Origin: Apoderus coryli
Taxonomy: Eukaryota; Arthropoda; Insecta; Coleoptera; Attelabidae
Reading direction: 5' to 3'
Assembly: GCA_911728435.2 (NCBI GenBank)
Contig: OU452206.1
Coordinates: 14,786,297-14,850,296, forward strand
Length of the DNA stretch: 64,000 nucleotides
The position numbers were made by a program, and so were the translations under genes. Positions 23,408 through 35,010 of the stretch are shown here, piece after piece (the first letter of the stretch is position 1; every line of letters begins with the position of its first letter). The notes under the pieces are model-generated. The model was not told the DNA's origin and ran no database searches. It saw only the letters and a program-made list of their open reading frames with translations.

Positions 23408-26400
23408 ATGTCTAAACCAGTAAAACGGAAAATTACTGTAAACCTAACAACCAAACACAAACCATCGACCTCCATACCGACGAAAGCTCGTCCAAGTGTC
23501 TTTGATCGATTAGGCATAAAAACCAACACGAAAGAATATTGCCATCACTGGGCGCAAAGCGGCTCATGCCCATTTGGCAAAGGCTGTAAATATTCCGCGA
23601 CCCACACATTAATCAGCCCTTCCAAACAGCGCGCAATCAAATCCCAACCTGATCAATCTAAACGGCGGCATGTTAACAAAGACAGTGCTGGAAAACAACG
23701 GGCTGCAGTTCCCGGTGGTGGCGAACCAGAAGAGTGGGATCAATGGGATCCAGATCAATTAGAGGACGCTGATGCAGATGATTTAGAGAAACGTAGGCAA
23801 GAACTACAACGCGAACTAGAATTGCAGATGAAGATGGAAAGTAAAGCTCGAAAGAAATCTAAGAAAGAGAGCAGTCCATCGACCGAGAGTTCAAGCACTA
23901 CATCCGAATCCAGTTCAAGCAGCGACGAGTCAAGTTCCACAAGTTCTACTTCTGTTGAAACGCGTCATAATATCAAAAAAAGTAAGAAATCCAAACAGAA
24001 ACGTAATGCGTCATCTTCGTCAGATGACAAAGGTCACAATAAACATAAATCGAAATCTAGTAAACGGACTAAATCGCGCGATAAATTAATGGTGAGTAAT
24101 AAAAAAGTCAAAACAGCGCTTGTAGTGAAAACGGCTCCAACTAGTGTGAAATCGCCATCGCCAGTTCCTCGGGCAGTTCATAAAAAATCTGAAACCCCGC
24201 CCATAATTAAAACTAAAGTTTTGGCCACTGCGAAGAAGGCGTGTTCTGAGACAAAATCACCTCGACCGCAAAGTAGATCCAGTGATAAAAAGGAAGCTAT
24301 CAAACATCGTACACCTTCTCCAAAACCTTTAATTCGTGACAAAGAACGCGAGCAACGCGAGAAGGAGAAAGAACGAGAAAAAGAGCGTGAACGGGAAAAA
24401 GAACGTGAGCGGGATCGTGAAAAGGAACGTGAGCGTGAGCGGGAACGTGAAAAGGCCAGACTGCGTGAAAGAGAACGTGAACGTGAGAAGAAGAAGGATC
24501 CACCAGTTAGATCGCCGAAGCGTGACAGTAGTAGATCTCTAAAGGACAAAAAACAGCGGGATACGCCAGATTCAGGTTACTCAAGGGATCGTAAAATGTC
24601 ACCTGGACGAATGAAAACGGGTAGCGCAGTCAGAAGAGATAATAAGAGTCCCGTGAGAGATGATAGGAGGAATGATAAACGGGATGACAGGGGAAGGTAA
24701 TATTTATAGAGTATTTCGAATAAGAACAGGTCTTTTTATATCGTAGGCTAGAATTTTGATGACATATAATAATTATGATATATAATTATATTTACATTCT
24801 TCTGTTATAGGTCGAGACCGAAAGATCGCGGCAACGATAAAAATCGTAAGGATAAACGTGATTCTCGCGATCGTGATCGCGAAAGGGAGCGTGAAAGAGA
24901 ACGTCGTATAGCTAGAGAGGAACGTGAAGCTGCTAGAGAAAAGGAACGTGAAGAAGCACTAGCTAGATGTCAGGAACGTCAAAGGGAACGCGAACGTCTA
25001 AAGGAATTAGCGAAAAAAGAAGAGGAGCGAAACAGAGCAAGGGAACGAAGTAGAAGGGATGATAGAGGATTAGATAAACCGACAGGTAAATATTCTACCA
25101 TCTCACTAGTTTGGCATTTACATGTTGTATAAATTTTAGGTGACAGAGTCGAACGACTTCTTCCATTGGCCGAAGACAGAATCCCTCCCAGTCGTAAGGC
25201 GCATTCTATCGATAGGGATCGCGATAGACGTGATAATAGAGATCGTGGTCGGGATCGTTCGTTGGATCGACCAGTGCGTAAATCACCGGATCGTCACGAC
25301 CGCGATCCCATTCACGACAGGAACTACGACAATAGAGGTTATGGAAATCGTGATCATGATCGCGATGTAAGAGATTATCCAACGATTCCAGCTCGTTTAA
25401 GAGATGAACGTAGTAGATTGGACGACAGTCCGTTTAATCGAGGTGGAGGTAGACATGAGGACAGACGGTACATGGACCATATTGATGAGCATTATAATGA
25501 AAATTCACGTGATAGTCGTATTGCCATTGAAGGACGCGATTTTGTCGAAGACGGACGTGGTGGTGGACGACGCGAAATGTGGGATGAACGTGTTGAAATT
25601 GATAGGGAAATTGAAATACGTGGTCGGTATGGACGCGGCGATTCCCGTCCACCTGCGGCTGGTTTAAAACGGGATTGGGACAGTGAGTTCACTGAAAGAG
25701 ACTCTTGGGACGCTCGAGGCGGTGGTGGTGGGGTACGTAGACCTATGGATTGGGAGGGTAATCGAGGGAGTTCTTGGGAGAATATGGAACACAATTCGGG
25801 GAAACATCCGCCACCTGAAGAGGAATGGCGGCATTTCAATGCTGGAAGGAGTATGGATGCTTGGCCGCCACCGCAACAGGAGGACACACGCAGAAGGTGG
25901 CCGCCAGGTGATTGGAGGGAGCGTTCAAGGCCAAGGAGTTCGGCATCACATAATGTGGAAACCGTGGAAACTGGTAAGGAACTCAACTTAACCTGATAAG
26001 GAAATGACTTGTTAGATCGCCCTCTTGTAGAGCTTCTTTTCGACGTCAATAGTGCAGTGAACACATCTTTGTCGTGTTTACTATAATACCGACCTCGAGA
26101 AGAAACCCTGCAAAAAATAAAGATTTTCCTGTATTCTTTTGCCGTAAAAGTCCATAGTGATGTTCTCAACCCGAAAAGCAGAATCAAACTCAAATCAACG
26201 TTTTATAATTTGCGATTTAATATCTTTCCTAGTTAAAAAATTCAACCAACGCAGGAACGATCCATTTCGGGGGAACCTAGGCTACTCTGCTTCTTCAGGT
26301 GCTTCAGAAAATGCGATACAAGTTACAAACTTTTCCCGGCTTATAACTAATGAAGTATTTTGGTCACAATTTCGATATACGTTTCCGAGCATATCAAACT

Positions 26401-27609
26401 GTTTAAATTAACCTCCTACTCCGTATCTTTTCTGTGGTTTTACAGAAGAATCAAATGTAGATGCAACTCGAAGAAAAGATCTCCCGCTGCCACCACCGCC
26501 GTCCCATTCGCCATCAGTTGTAAAAACTGAACCGAAAGTTGAGGCAATTGAAGCTGTTGCAGAATCAGTGGTAGAGGAAGCAGTTGTAACTTCCACAGTA
26601 CCATGTAAACGAGCTGCCGAAGAAACTTTAGAGAGTCCAGTAGAGAAAAAGTTGTGTACTACTGCTCCACCGCCAGTTTTAGAAGACGATTTAAGTGAAA
26701 TTAGCGATGATGCGGATGAGATTCTCAACCGAGATGAGGTTCGTACTGTATACCAAGGATTTGTAAGGTGTTAACTTTGTAATTTTTCAGGAAATTTTAG
26801 AGCTTGATCCAGAAGAACCATCACAACCAGTTACGGAAATTCCTGAAACTACATCATCAGAAGTGGAAAAAACTGAAGCAGTACAACCGCAAGTAACCTC
26901 ACCGCCGAAGTCGCCTTCTCGTTCGCCACAACCTCAACAGAATGCAATGAAAGAAGATTCTGTGGAAGATGATAATATGGATCTTGATTTTGAGGAGATT
27001 TCGGAAGATGAACTAGAAGAGGAGTCGCGAGTTAAAGGTATTGGAGATGCTTTGGGTGTAGATTGGGCTAGTTTGGTAGCTGAATCACGGCCGCGTGTTA
27101 AGCCAATGAGTTCAGCAAAGTTGCGGTGGGAACCGCATAATGTTCTGGTGAATCTCGGTGAGTGAGAGATACTTCATTGAAGTTAAGTAGTGTACTATTA
27201 TTAAAGTTTTGTTTCAGGAATGTCCGTGGAGTTTGCTGGTGAAGATTTAGTGAAAGATGTCCTGCGGCAACATGCAGAAGCGGAAGTAAATGAGCAATTA
27301 AAAGAGAAATCTGAAAAAAAAGAAGCAGATGGAGTAGAAATTACTAAACTAAAAGTTGATCCGGAAGAGATAGCAATCTCACATCCTTTAGCTGCGATTC
27401 AAGTGGCTGAACAGGAGAAGCAAATCATCCGGAGAACGTTGTTTTCCAGTGTTGGCGCCCATCGTAGAGCGTTATCGGCTCGAAGGGATTTGGTTATACG
27501 CAGGCATCTGTGTAATTTACCGAGTAATGACACGTATGTAGAAGCGCCGAAAAGGCATGATCCTGAGTTGTTTAAAATTGCTACCCAGTTATTTGAACGT
27601 TGTTTATAG
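23408..27609 (+). CDS. Flacc: Flacc / ZC3H13, subunit of the m6A RNA methyltransferase complex, ~1149 aa
   Basis: Flacc/ZC3H13 links RNA-binding adaptors to the Fl(2)d/WTAP core of the nuclear m6A writer and affects splicing (family knowledge). Exons: 23408-24696, 24811-25085, 25140-25973, 26446-26738, 26791-27157, 27218-27609; 3450 nt, in phase throughout. The start MSKPVKRKITV resembles vertebrate ZC3H13; an upstream in-frame Met at 23369 is less likely. Features in order: PSVFDRLG, a CCCH-like finger (Cys45, 54, 60), Ser-rich tract, long RE/RD-rich region, conserved acidic motif SEISDDADEIL, a second EISEDELEEE, VDWASLV and a C-terminal helical domain around RRALSARRDLVIRRHL, which matches the end of ZC3H13. 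AATAAA lies at 27628. The donor after exon 4 (GAGGTTCGT) is weak. A hAT element sits just upstream. Confidence 0.93.
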
Positions 27610-27633
27610 ATTTAATGTTGTGTGAAAAATAAA

Positions 27634-28270
27634 TGTATGTTTAGTGGAAATTGGGTTTTTGTTTTTGAAGTTGAACAAGATTTTGCAGCTCTAAGATGGA
27701 ATGCATCTCATTCTGCCTCATCATCGGATGATTAATTCCGCTTAATTTGAATAAACTTTTAAACAGTATTAGACATTCGTCGAAAATAAACATAAAAAGA
27801 CAGGATCGCTATCATAATTAGGTCCGCTATCAATCAACAAATAGTAGTCTATTTATCACTAATCTGGGATATTGATTGAAATATTTGACCCTTATTTCGT
27901 GGAATTCAGTGAAGACATAAAATAAACAGTGTTTTCTATGGATGACATAGTCAAATAAAGTAGTTTGTTCAAAGCTAAGACCAAATACTCATCATATTTT
28001 CGTTGAAATTAAATGTTTCTGATCTACTAGGACCTTGTGGTACTTAAAAAATGTCAACATTCCTATTATCGTAAAATTTTATTGACAAATAATTTCGAAA
28101 CAAAAGACACTTGAGAGCATCAAACAAGAAATTAATAAGTAACAATTCCATTGTGTTGAAATTTGTGTAACAAAATTATGCAAAAGATAAAATTCGGGTA
28201 TTTAAACTAACAACAATTATTCTAACAGATATTTTTGTTAGTCTATTATTATTGTTTTTATAATTTGACA
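27634..28270. other. Intergenic
   Basis: AT-rich spacer between the Flacc poly(A) site and the next start codon. No gene or clear repeat was seen. Confidence 0.5.
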
Positions 28271-29853
28271 ATGGATTACAAACTTATTTATCTTTTATTA
28301 TTGTTTCTATCACTACTAGTATCTTCAAATTGTCTTAGGAACAATACAGAATGTTTGATAAACAGAGAGTAAGTAATATTCTGATTTGGAGTATAATAAT
28401 ATTAATTTAATTTGGAATTTATTGTTTATAGAGTAAATATAAATTTGAATAAATATACGGATCGTATTTTGGAAAATATTCAAAAACAAATAATATCTGA
28501 GGGAATGGATCCCATGAAGCTTAAGGATTTCTCAGTCAATGTAAAATTCCCTTTTTTGATTTTTTTTTAATTATTGTATGATCACTTTCCTGTTTTTGCT
28601 AATATGCTAGGATATTCTAAATTATTTACGAGATTGTTGAAGTTTAGTAGAAAGCATTTTATAAAAGAAAATGTTCGATTAATATTTTAGACAGAAAACT
28701 TCCAGAGGTAACTTAAAGTGAAATATTTTGGAAAATACAAATTAATAATTAGAAGATCCTAAACATGATCAAAACAAAATAGTGACATCACTGTGTCTAC
28801 CATTTTTTATAATTAAATTTAAAATTTTAGGCTATAGTCGCCTCTCTCGCTATAAAGCAAGGCTGGTTACAAGAATTATCCACTATCAAGAGAATTAACG
28901 ACGTTCAATTAGAATATAATAGCGACTGCAGAAATGTGTCATACACTTTGCCTATTGGTTTCGATACTCTTTTGGTAAGTACAAATTACTTAACCAACAA
29001 CTTAAACAACACTTTCCCCATCTACAACGTTTTTGAATGATTTTTTTTTTTTTGGTCAGAAACAGTTCAGAAGAATGGCATGGCAATAATTTGACCGCAT
29101 TGACTGTGTAAAATAAATAATTTCATAATTAATACTTGAATAATTATTTAGTTTGAAAATGTTTTGAGACACCATGAATCATTGTTTCTAATTTTATAAG
29201 TCATTAATTTGATATCCATGGTTACATAAAAATATTTCTTTTAAACATACATTTCCACAAAAAGGCGCTTTATCAATTCAGTAATCTTGTTTTGCTGATT
29301 TAGGTATCCGGGCATGATATATGCGATCTTAAAGCATCTTTCTTCGTGTTCAAGCTATAGAGTAATATACAGGGTGTTCCATTTTGTCAAACGAAGAAAT
29401 TACAATGGAATAGGAAATGTAAAAATATAAATATGCGGCATTTATTATTATAGGTAATATTCAAATATATTTCAAGAGTTTTCGTCGTAGTCCCATACCA
29501 AGGACACATAGACATCAAAGTATCAAATGTGTCTTTACATCTACGATTCGGCTTTGATTTTGACGAGTTTGTCGTAAATTTAGATACACTGGATCTGGTT
29601 AATGCTGGGTAAGTATACCTACTATTATGTAATATCCATAAATTAATTAATTCTTTTCGTTTATAGAAACATTAAAGTGACATTCACCGGACATGGATTA
29701 ACAGATTGGATGAGAAATATTCTAAGTAATTTCTTTACTAAAGCCCTACATGGATTTATCGTAGATGGTGTTCAATATTTTGTACGGAAAGGAGCTGAAG
29801 ACGTAGCCCATAAGATCAACGAAATCTTGTCCCATTATAAGTCTCATTCATAA
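28271..29853 (+). CDS. Secreted group-7-allergen / JHBP-like lipid-binding protein, 230 aa
   Basis: Exons: 28271-28368, 28432-28540, 28831-28974, 29454-29608, 29667-29853; 693 nt, in phase. The N-terminus (MDYKLIYLLLLFLSLLVSS) is a signal peptide. The mature start KYTDRILENIQKQIISEG followed by LDP/MDPMKL-type spacing is characteristic of the group 7 mite allergen-like family, relatives of the BPI, juvenile-hormone-binding and takeout folds. These are elongated secreted proteins with a hydrophobic cavity. The C-terminal part (LTDWMRNILSNFFTKAL...) is an amphipathic helix as in that fold. The ligand is unknown. The poly(A) signal is near 29941. Assignment to group 7 rather than takeout rests on the N-terminal motif. 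Confidence 0.75.
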
Positions 29854-30334
29854 CCTAAGTGCCTCTTTACAGTGTCATTCATTCATTACACATCAGACTG
29901 TTAACTTTAGTATTTATTTTAGTAGGTAATAATTTCTGTAAATAAATAATTTTAGTTTATTATTGGATACGTGTAGAATTTTTTAGATCATTTTAAAGCT
30001 CATACTAAATATCAGTTGTTCTCTCATGTTGAATTTATGTGGATGATTTTTCAAACTTATATGATGACATGAAACGCTTTCGAGGGATTAAATATTCGAA
30101 TGTATACCTGAATGATCTGCCAAAAGATGCTGAATGCTATGCCAAATGCTGATGTATAAAAGGCAGCAAATGCTTTTACTACATATTTTTGAATATTTCG
30201 ATATAATAAATGATTAATATTTTCGGAGCATTTCCTTCATGCTGAAAGTAAAAAAGCTACAGCAAATACGAATAAAACCATTTATATGAATAAAAGTAGG
30301 TACCGTGTTTACAATTAGTTTAGCATTTGCTCTA
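29854..30334. other. Intergenic
   Basis: The 3' UTR of the lipid-binding gene and AT-rich spacer. The right end merges into the Harbinger relic. Confidence 0.4.
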
Positions 30335-30722
30335 ATAGAACTGAAGGTGTTGGTGAAGACATTGGAGTAAGACAAAGTACTGTGTCAAAAAAAATAATGG
30401 CCAAATCAAATTTATATAAATTAAATTTCCATTTTCCGCGGAAGAAATTAGAGAAGCGAAGCAGCTTTGGCAATAAAAAATATAGTTTTCCTAGTGCAGT
30501 AGGAGCACTGGGTTGTACTTACTTATGTGCGAATTCTGAAACTTTGGGACTACGGAGACGAATATATAAACAGAGAAGACTTTGCAAACGTTAATGTCCA
30601 GGCAACTTGTGATGCATTGGATAGATTTACAGGTGTATATGCGCAATGGTCTGGATCTACTCATGACAGCAGAATATGGAAAAATCCCAACGTATGCTCA
30701 GTCATGCGCCGCAATACATTAA
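30335..30722 (+). pseudogene. PIF/Harbinger (HARBI1-like) transposase relic
   Basis: Frames shift along the relic. VGEDIGVRQSTVSKK is the helix-turn-helix region, KKYSFPSAVGALGCTYL precedes the first acidic catalytic residue, and GDEYINREDFANVNVQATCD then RFTGVYAQWSGSTHDSR contain the conserved catalytic Asp block of DDE_Tnp_4. Several frame changes separate these pieces, so it is inactive. Confidence 0.82.
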
Positions 30723-30904
30723 TAATTTAACACGAAGCAAATGCGTCTGCTGTATTCATCGGACCCAATGTCTTTTCCTATATTTAAACTTAAGTCCAAT
30801 GTGTAAGATGGTCCATCTATATTACATAATATACATGTTGGTACTGCATTTTCAGAGGTTCATCCTTCGTAATCCACAAAGTTCTGACGGAATGCCAATC
30901 GACT

Positions 30905-31565
30905 TTTTATTTATTTATTTATTTATTTATTTATTGTCTAACAGGTTACACCCAATTACAAGACAATTCTTTGATTCCATAATATAAACAATTGAACTTA
31001 ATCTACACTAAAACTACAACTACAACTATAACAAAACTTAATATCAAATTCTTAAATTAACTAAATGAGCCTGCAAACTATGTTTAAATGCCACTAAATT
31101 ATTACTAAAAAAATTGGTATGAACAGATATTTTATGCTTATTACACAGATTGCATGCACTAATCACGGGAGCCCTCGTCTCATAATTCGTATGAGCTTGG
31201 GGAACCCTAAACAAGGGCATGTTCCTTGTACATGCCAGTGGTACGTTGAGGTTCACCTCCCGCAAGAGGTGAGGGCAATCCAGCATGGAGTTGATTAATT
31301 TAAAAAGAAATATTTGAGATGCAGACACTCTTCGACACTGCAACGACTGAAAACCAAAACGGTTTAAGAGTTCGCCATGATCAACCCCCCTGTCCGGATA
31401 TCGTCCATCAATCCTGTACGAAATGTACTTTAAAAACTTACGCTGAACCCGCTCAAGTTTATTGATATATACCTGGTAAATCGGTGACCACACGACAGAT
31501 GCGTACTCCAACTTTGACCGCACCAGCGACTGGTAAAGGACTATAAGAGTTTTAAACGCCAAAAC
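30905..31565 (-). mobile_element. 5'-truncated LINE (jockey/CR1-like) with (TAAA)n tail
   Basis: The minus-strand ORF (31562-31044) starts inside the end of the reverse-transcriptase region (ILYQSLVRSKLEYASVVW-type block, read here as VLYQSLVRSKLEYASVVW) and reaches a stop. After about 110 bp of 3' UTR comes a (TAAA)n tail, seen as (ATTT)n at 30906-30936. Truncation at the 5' end is typical of target-primed reverse transcription. The frame is open over 172 codons, so insertion is fairly recent. Confidence 0.88.
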
Positions 31566-31964
31566 TTTTGATTTAATACAAATTTATTTAAAAAAACATT
31601 AAAAAATGACACCACGTTCGAGTCACCGGTGAATAGGTACCGTTAAAACCACACAAACCAGCGATAGAACGTAACGGTCTCATTTAAATTTGCACATGGT
31701 CTATTTGTATTTTAACGTGCGCCTCCAAATAAACTTGGTCTATTGGAATTATGTTTGTATTATTGGTTTTGCTTTCTCTAGCTACATGGTTTATTATTAT
31801 TTTGATAAAACATGTATCCACAGATGTCGATAACCAGAAATACAAAATTTGGGAGTTGGTCTGTTTCTATTCTCAGCCCTCCAAATATGGGAGAAAACCT
31901 TATTACGGCTTTGCTGTATTTGTAAAATATTGATCAAACATTGTACTAAAATTAATAAAATATA
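31566..31964. other. Intergenic / 5' region of the DRC9 gene
   Basis: No coding sequence was recognised. A short hydrophobic ORF at 31751 (60 codons) has no known match and precedes the DRC9 start closely. Confidence 0.35.
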
Positions 31965-34950
31965 ATGGTTGAAACTACTTGTCCGGGAAAAATAGAAAAT
32001 TGTGAACCTTTTGACGAACTACCGAAACAAATAATTCTTTATTGTTTAAAAGAAACTTTGGATCAATTGACGATTTTGAAACATATCAATGGCTGGTAAC
32101 TAAAATCCATATTAATAATTAAAATAAAGAGGATGTGTTAGCGAATAATACCTACTATTAAATCAAATTAATCATATTAAAGACTCTATGGGTCTTTCGA
32201 GGCATAATTATACGCGGTTTTTATATTTCTCAAAATTTATCTAGTATCCCTCGTATGTACGTAGGTCATACAGTGGAAAGTCCGAGTTCATTTACAAAAC
32301 CATCCAAGACCGTTTTGGTTCTGGCAACGTCACTCCAAATAATTTTATTGAGGATAAAAATATCAACTGGGAAGACTTTAAGAAGGATTGTGCATTTATT
32401 GAAGAAATAATTGACAAAACATTTCACGAAATAGCAGATGCAGGAACGTACAATCAATTAATTGAAGTTATTAATATCTTTTACGACACGTTAAGAGACG
32501 ACATCGATTTGGAAAACGATACAAAATCCAAACAAAATGAATTTGAATTCTTACAGAAACAATGTGATACTGAAGAATTGAATTTTGTTGAGAATATCAA
32601 CGATTTGACTGGCGATATTGGGAAATTAAAAGACGAAATAGAGGTATGTAAATAAATTTGTCCTATTGCTGTGTAATCATTTGAAAATTTTATTGAATTT
32701 CGCATTATTTAGGATGTCTCTTTAGAGTTTGATATTAAACTGAATTATATTAAAGAATTGCAACATTCTAAAGCTGAGATGAATGAAATGAGATTGACTC
32801 ATAAAGAAAAGCAGATTTCTAGTACAATTAATGACACAAAACATGATTTTGCGGCCGAATTGCGTGTACACCAGGAAATGATTAATGTTTTTGATGAACT
32901 CCAAACTGTTAAGTTTCAATCAGATAAAAAACTAATAATAATATACAGGGTGTTGTATTTAAATAATAAATGCTTTTCAATTTTAGGATTTAATGGGCCA
33001 AATGGAGTTCTGGAAAGAGAAATATAAAACAGATTTGACTCAAATCAATATTAAAATTGAGAACCTAACATGCAAACAACATGAGCAACGTAAAGTTGCT
33101 GAAAATCTACAGAAACTTGTAAGAATATATTATTTCAGTCTTCTAAAGCCCAAGTTTCTAAAATTTATAAAAACAAACAACTGTAAAAAAAAGTAAAGCA
33201 GACAAAAATCACATTGCAAAGTAAAAAAATCGGTTGTGTCGTCCCAAAACTTTCCCGGCAGAATTTTAATAATTAAAAAATTATAATTATATTATTTTCA
33301 TTATTTCCAATAAATTGACGTACCAAACTAACTACTTTATTCAAAAATTAGAAAAAAAAATATTGCCAGACCTGGGAATCGAACCCAGAACCTTCCGCAT
33401 GCGAAGTGCACGTTCTATCAATGACGCCAAAAACCCTTTATCAAATCGCTGTATTATATCCATCTGGAAATGGTCTTAATCGTCTCAAGGAACTTCCCTG
33501 TGCGGGAAAGTAAAATATTCAGAGAAGTAGTCCATCGCTCACAGTGAAATTAACGTATGAAATAAACACTCAATCTTAATACTAAATGAAGTGCTTGTGC
33601 ATCTTATTTTAACCAAGGCATGCAGTCAAATTTTGAAATCTATCTGCTGGATATACACATCGTAAACCCCTCTCAAAAATTAAATTGTTATACACGATTT
33701 GCGGGTTATCAAAAAGTAAGGCACAGCCCTGTCAAATCAACGGGTGCTGTAATTGGATTCGCAAATTTCAAAGAACAGAGTCTGTAGTTACAGATCAGGA
33801 AAACCAATGAAGTACTTCCGGAAAATCAAAAGGTTTACAAATGCCAACATCACGATTTGGAAAATTTCACGGAAAATTCAAATAATGTATTTTCCCATTG
33901 CTCCATAGTTCTTTTGAGGAAATACATACGACGATACCTGCAAATATTAAGGGATTGTGCACTTCCTCAGTGCAAAACTAGTACAAAACAATTGAAAATA
34001 TGATTTTTATGCAGGATGAAACACATCCGCGCAATAACCAACCCAACCACTTAAAGAATCGTTGAATACTGTTTCTCAAAAACAATTCCATGAATATCTG
34101 CGTACTTCTTCCGAAAATAGTCGTCAATGAAAATCTGCAGAGGAACGACAGCCCTAAACTAATTGGTTTTCTTGAGTACAAAAACATTCTCAAATGACAA
34201 TTATAATGTGGAACCATATCTATTGTGTACAAAGTTTACCTCGTCACCTTACACCTTCTGGGTTACGAACTATAACCCTTGATATATTAACATACATGGC
34301 CTGATATTTTGTTTGAAATGACCCCCGTATTCCCAGTTTTTTGGATTCTTTTTTTTTCTAATAGTCCTCTTTCTGAGAAATAATTTTAGCCTAGTGAGAA
34401 TGCCTGACACCTTCTGGGTTACCAGCTATAATCCTTAATATATTAACATACATGGCCTGATATTTTGTTTGAAACGACCCCCGTATTCCCAGTTTTTTTT
34501 TGGATTCTTTCATTTTTTTTCTAATAGTCCTTTTCCTGAGAAATAATTTTAGTCTAGTGAGAATGCGTGTAACCTCAAAGACGTCGCTTTAAATAAAGCC
34601 GCGCTACTTCTGAATTTACGTTAGATCTCGTCACGGGCAGAATCTGTAGTCTTGATAAGTCCGTATCTTCTAGAAATTTGCCTAAAACACATCAGATTAC
34701 ATTTAGCCACTTTCTCCACTCTTAATCATTTTTTCAGTTTCAACAAAGACAAAAACAAATTGACGAATTCAAATCATACAAAATCCAACAAGAAACAATT
34801 AAAAAAGAAAAGCTTCGAAAAGAACAAGCCGCAACACGAATTGAAGCCTGGTGGAGAGGTGTTATGGTAAGAAAAGGATTTGGGAAGTTTAGGAAGAGGA
34901 AGGATAAGAAAGGCAAGAAAGCAGGAAAATCTGGAACAGAGAAAAAATAA
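31965..34950 (+). CDS. DRC9: Dynein regulatory complex protein 9-like (IQCG), 349 aa
   Basis: DRC9/IQCG is a nexin-dynein regulatory complex subunit of motile axonemes, so in insects expression is expected in testis and perhaps mechanosensory neurons (family knowledge). Exons: 31965-32095, 32265-32643, 32713-32907, 32987-33118, 34738-34950; 1050 nt in phase. An acceptor 9 nt downstream (32274) is an equally phased alternative for exon 2. The donor of exon 3 (ACTGTTAAG) is weak. The sequence is coiled coil throughout. MEFWKEKYKTDL aligns with the LEYWMEKYDKD block of vertebrate IQCG. Near the C-terminus, AATRIEAWWRGVMVRKG is an IQ motif in which the usual Gln is Glu, followed by a Lys/Gly-rich tail. 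The gene converges on BCS1 with only 60 bp between stop codons. Confidence 0.82.
33362..33432 (-). repeat. tRNA-Ala(CGC)-like pseudogene or SINE head in DRC9 intron 4
   Basis: On the minus strand, ACTTCGCATGCGGAAGG resembles a tRNA-Ala anticodon arm with anticodon CGC, and CTGGGTTCGATTCCCAG is a perfect T arm and B box. The presumed acceptor arms (GGGTTTT versus GTCTGGC) do not pair, so it is not a working tRNA. It is either a pseudogene or the head of a SINE. Confidence 0.6.
34251..34568. repeat. Two tandem copies of a 156 bp interspersed repeat in DRC9 intron 4
   Basis: ACACCTTCTGGGTTAC starts at 34251 and again at 34407. The copies share ATGGCCTGATATTTTGTTTG and CCCCCGTATTCCCAG. The reverse complement of the same sequence occurs at 54898-54995, next to a TACAGGGTGTCCCGG terminus, so this is part of a dispersed transposon. 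Confidence 0.8.
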
Positions 34951-35010
34951 AATTTATTTCCTTTGTACAATTATTATATAATATTAATTAAACTTAATAT
35001 CTACAAATCA

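Noticed and set aside
24178..24549. Minus-strand Ser/Arg-rich ORFs opposite Flacc
   Set aside because: They are antisense shadows of the RE/RD repeat codons of the Flacc exon and have no independent support.
33362..33432. Functional tRNA-Ala gene
   Set aside because: The T arm and anticodon region look right but the acceptor stem does not pair, so it was listed as a pseudogene or SINE head.
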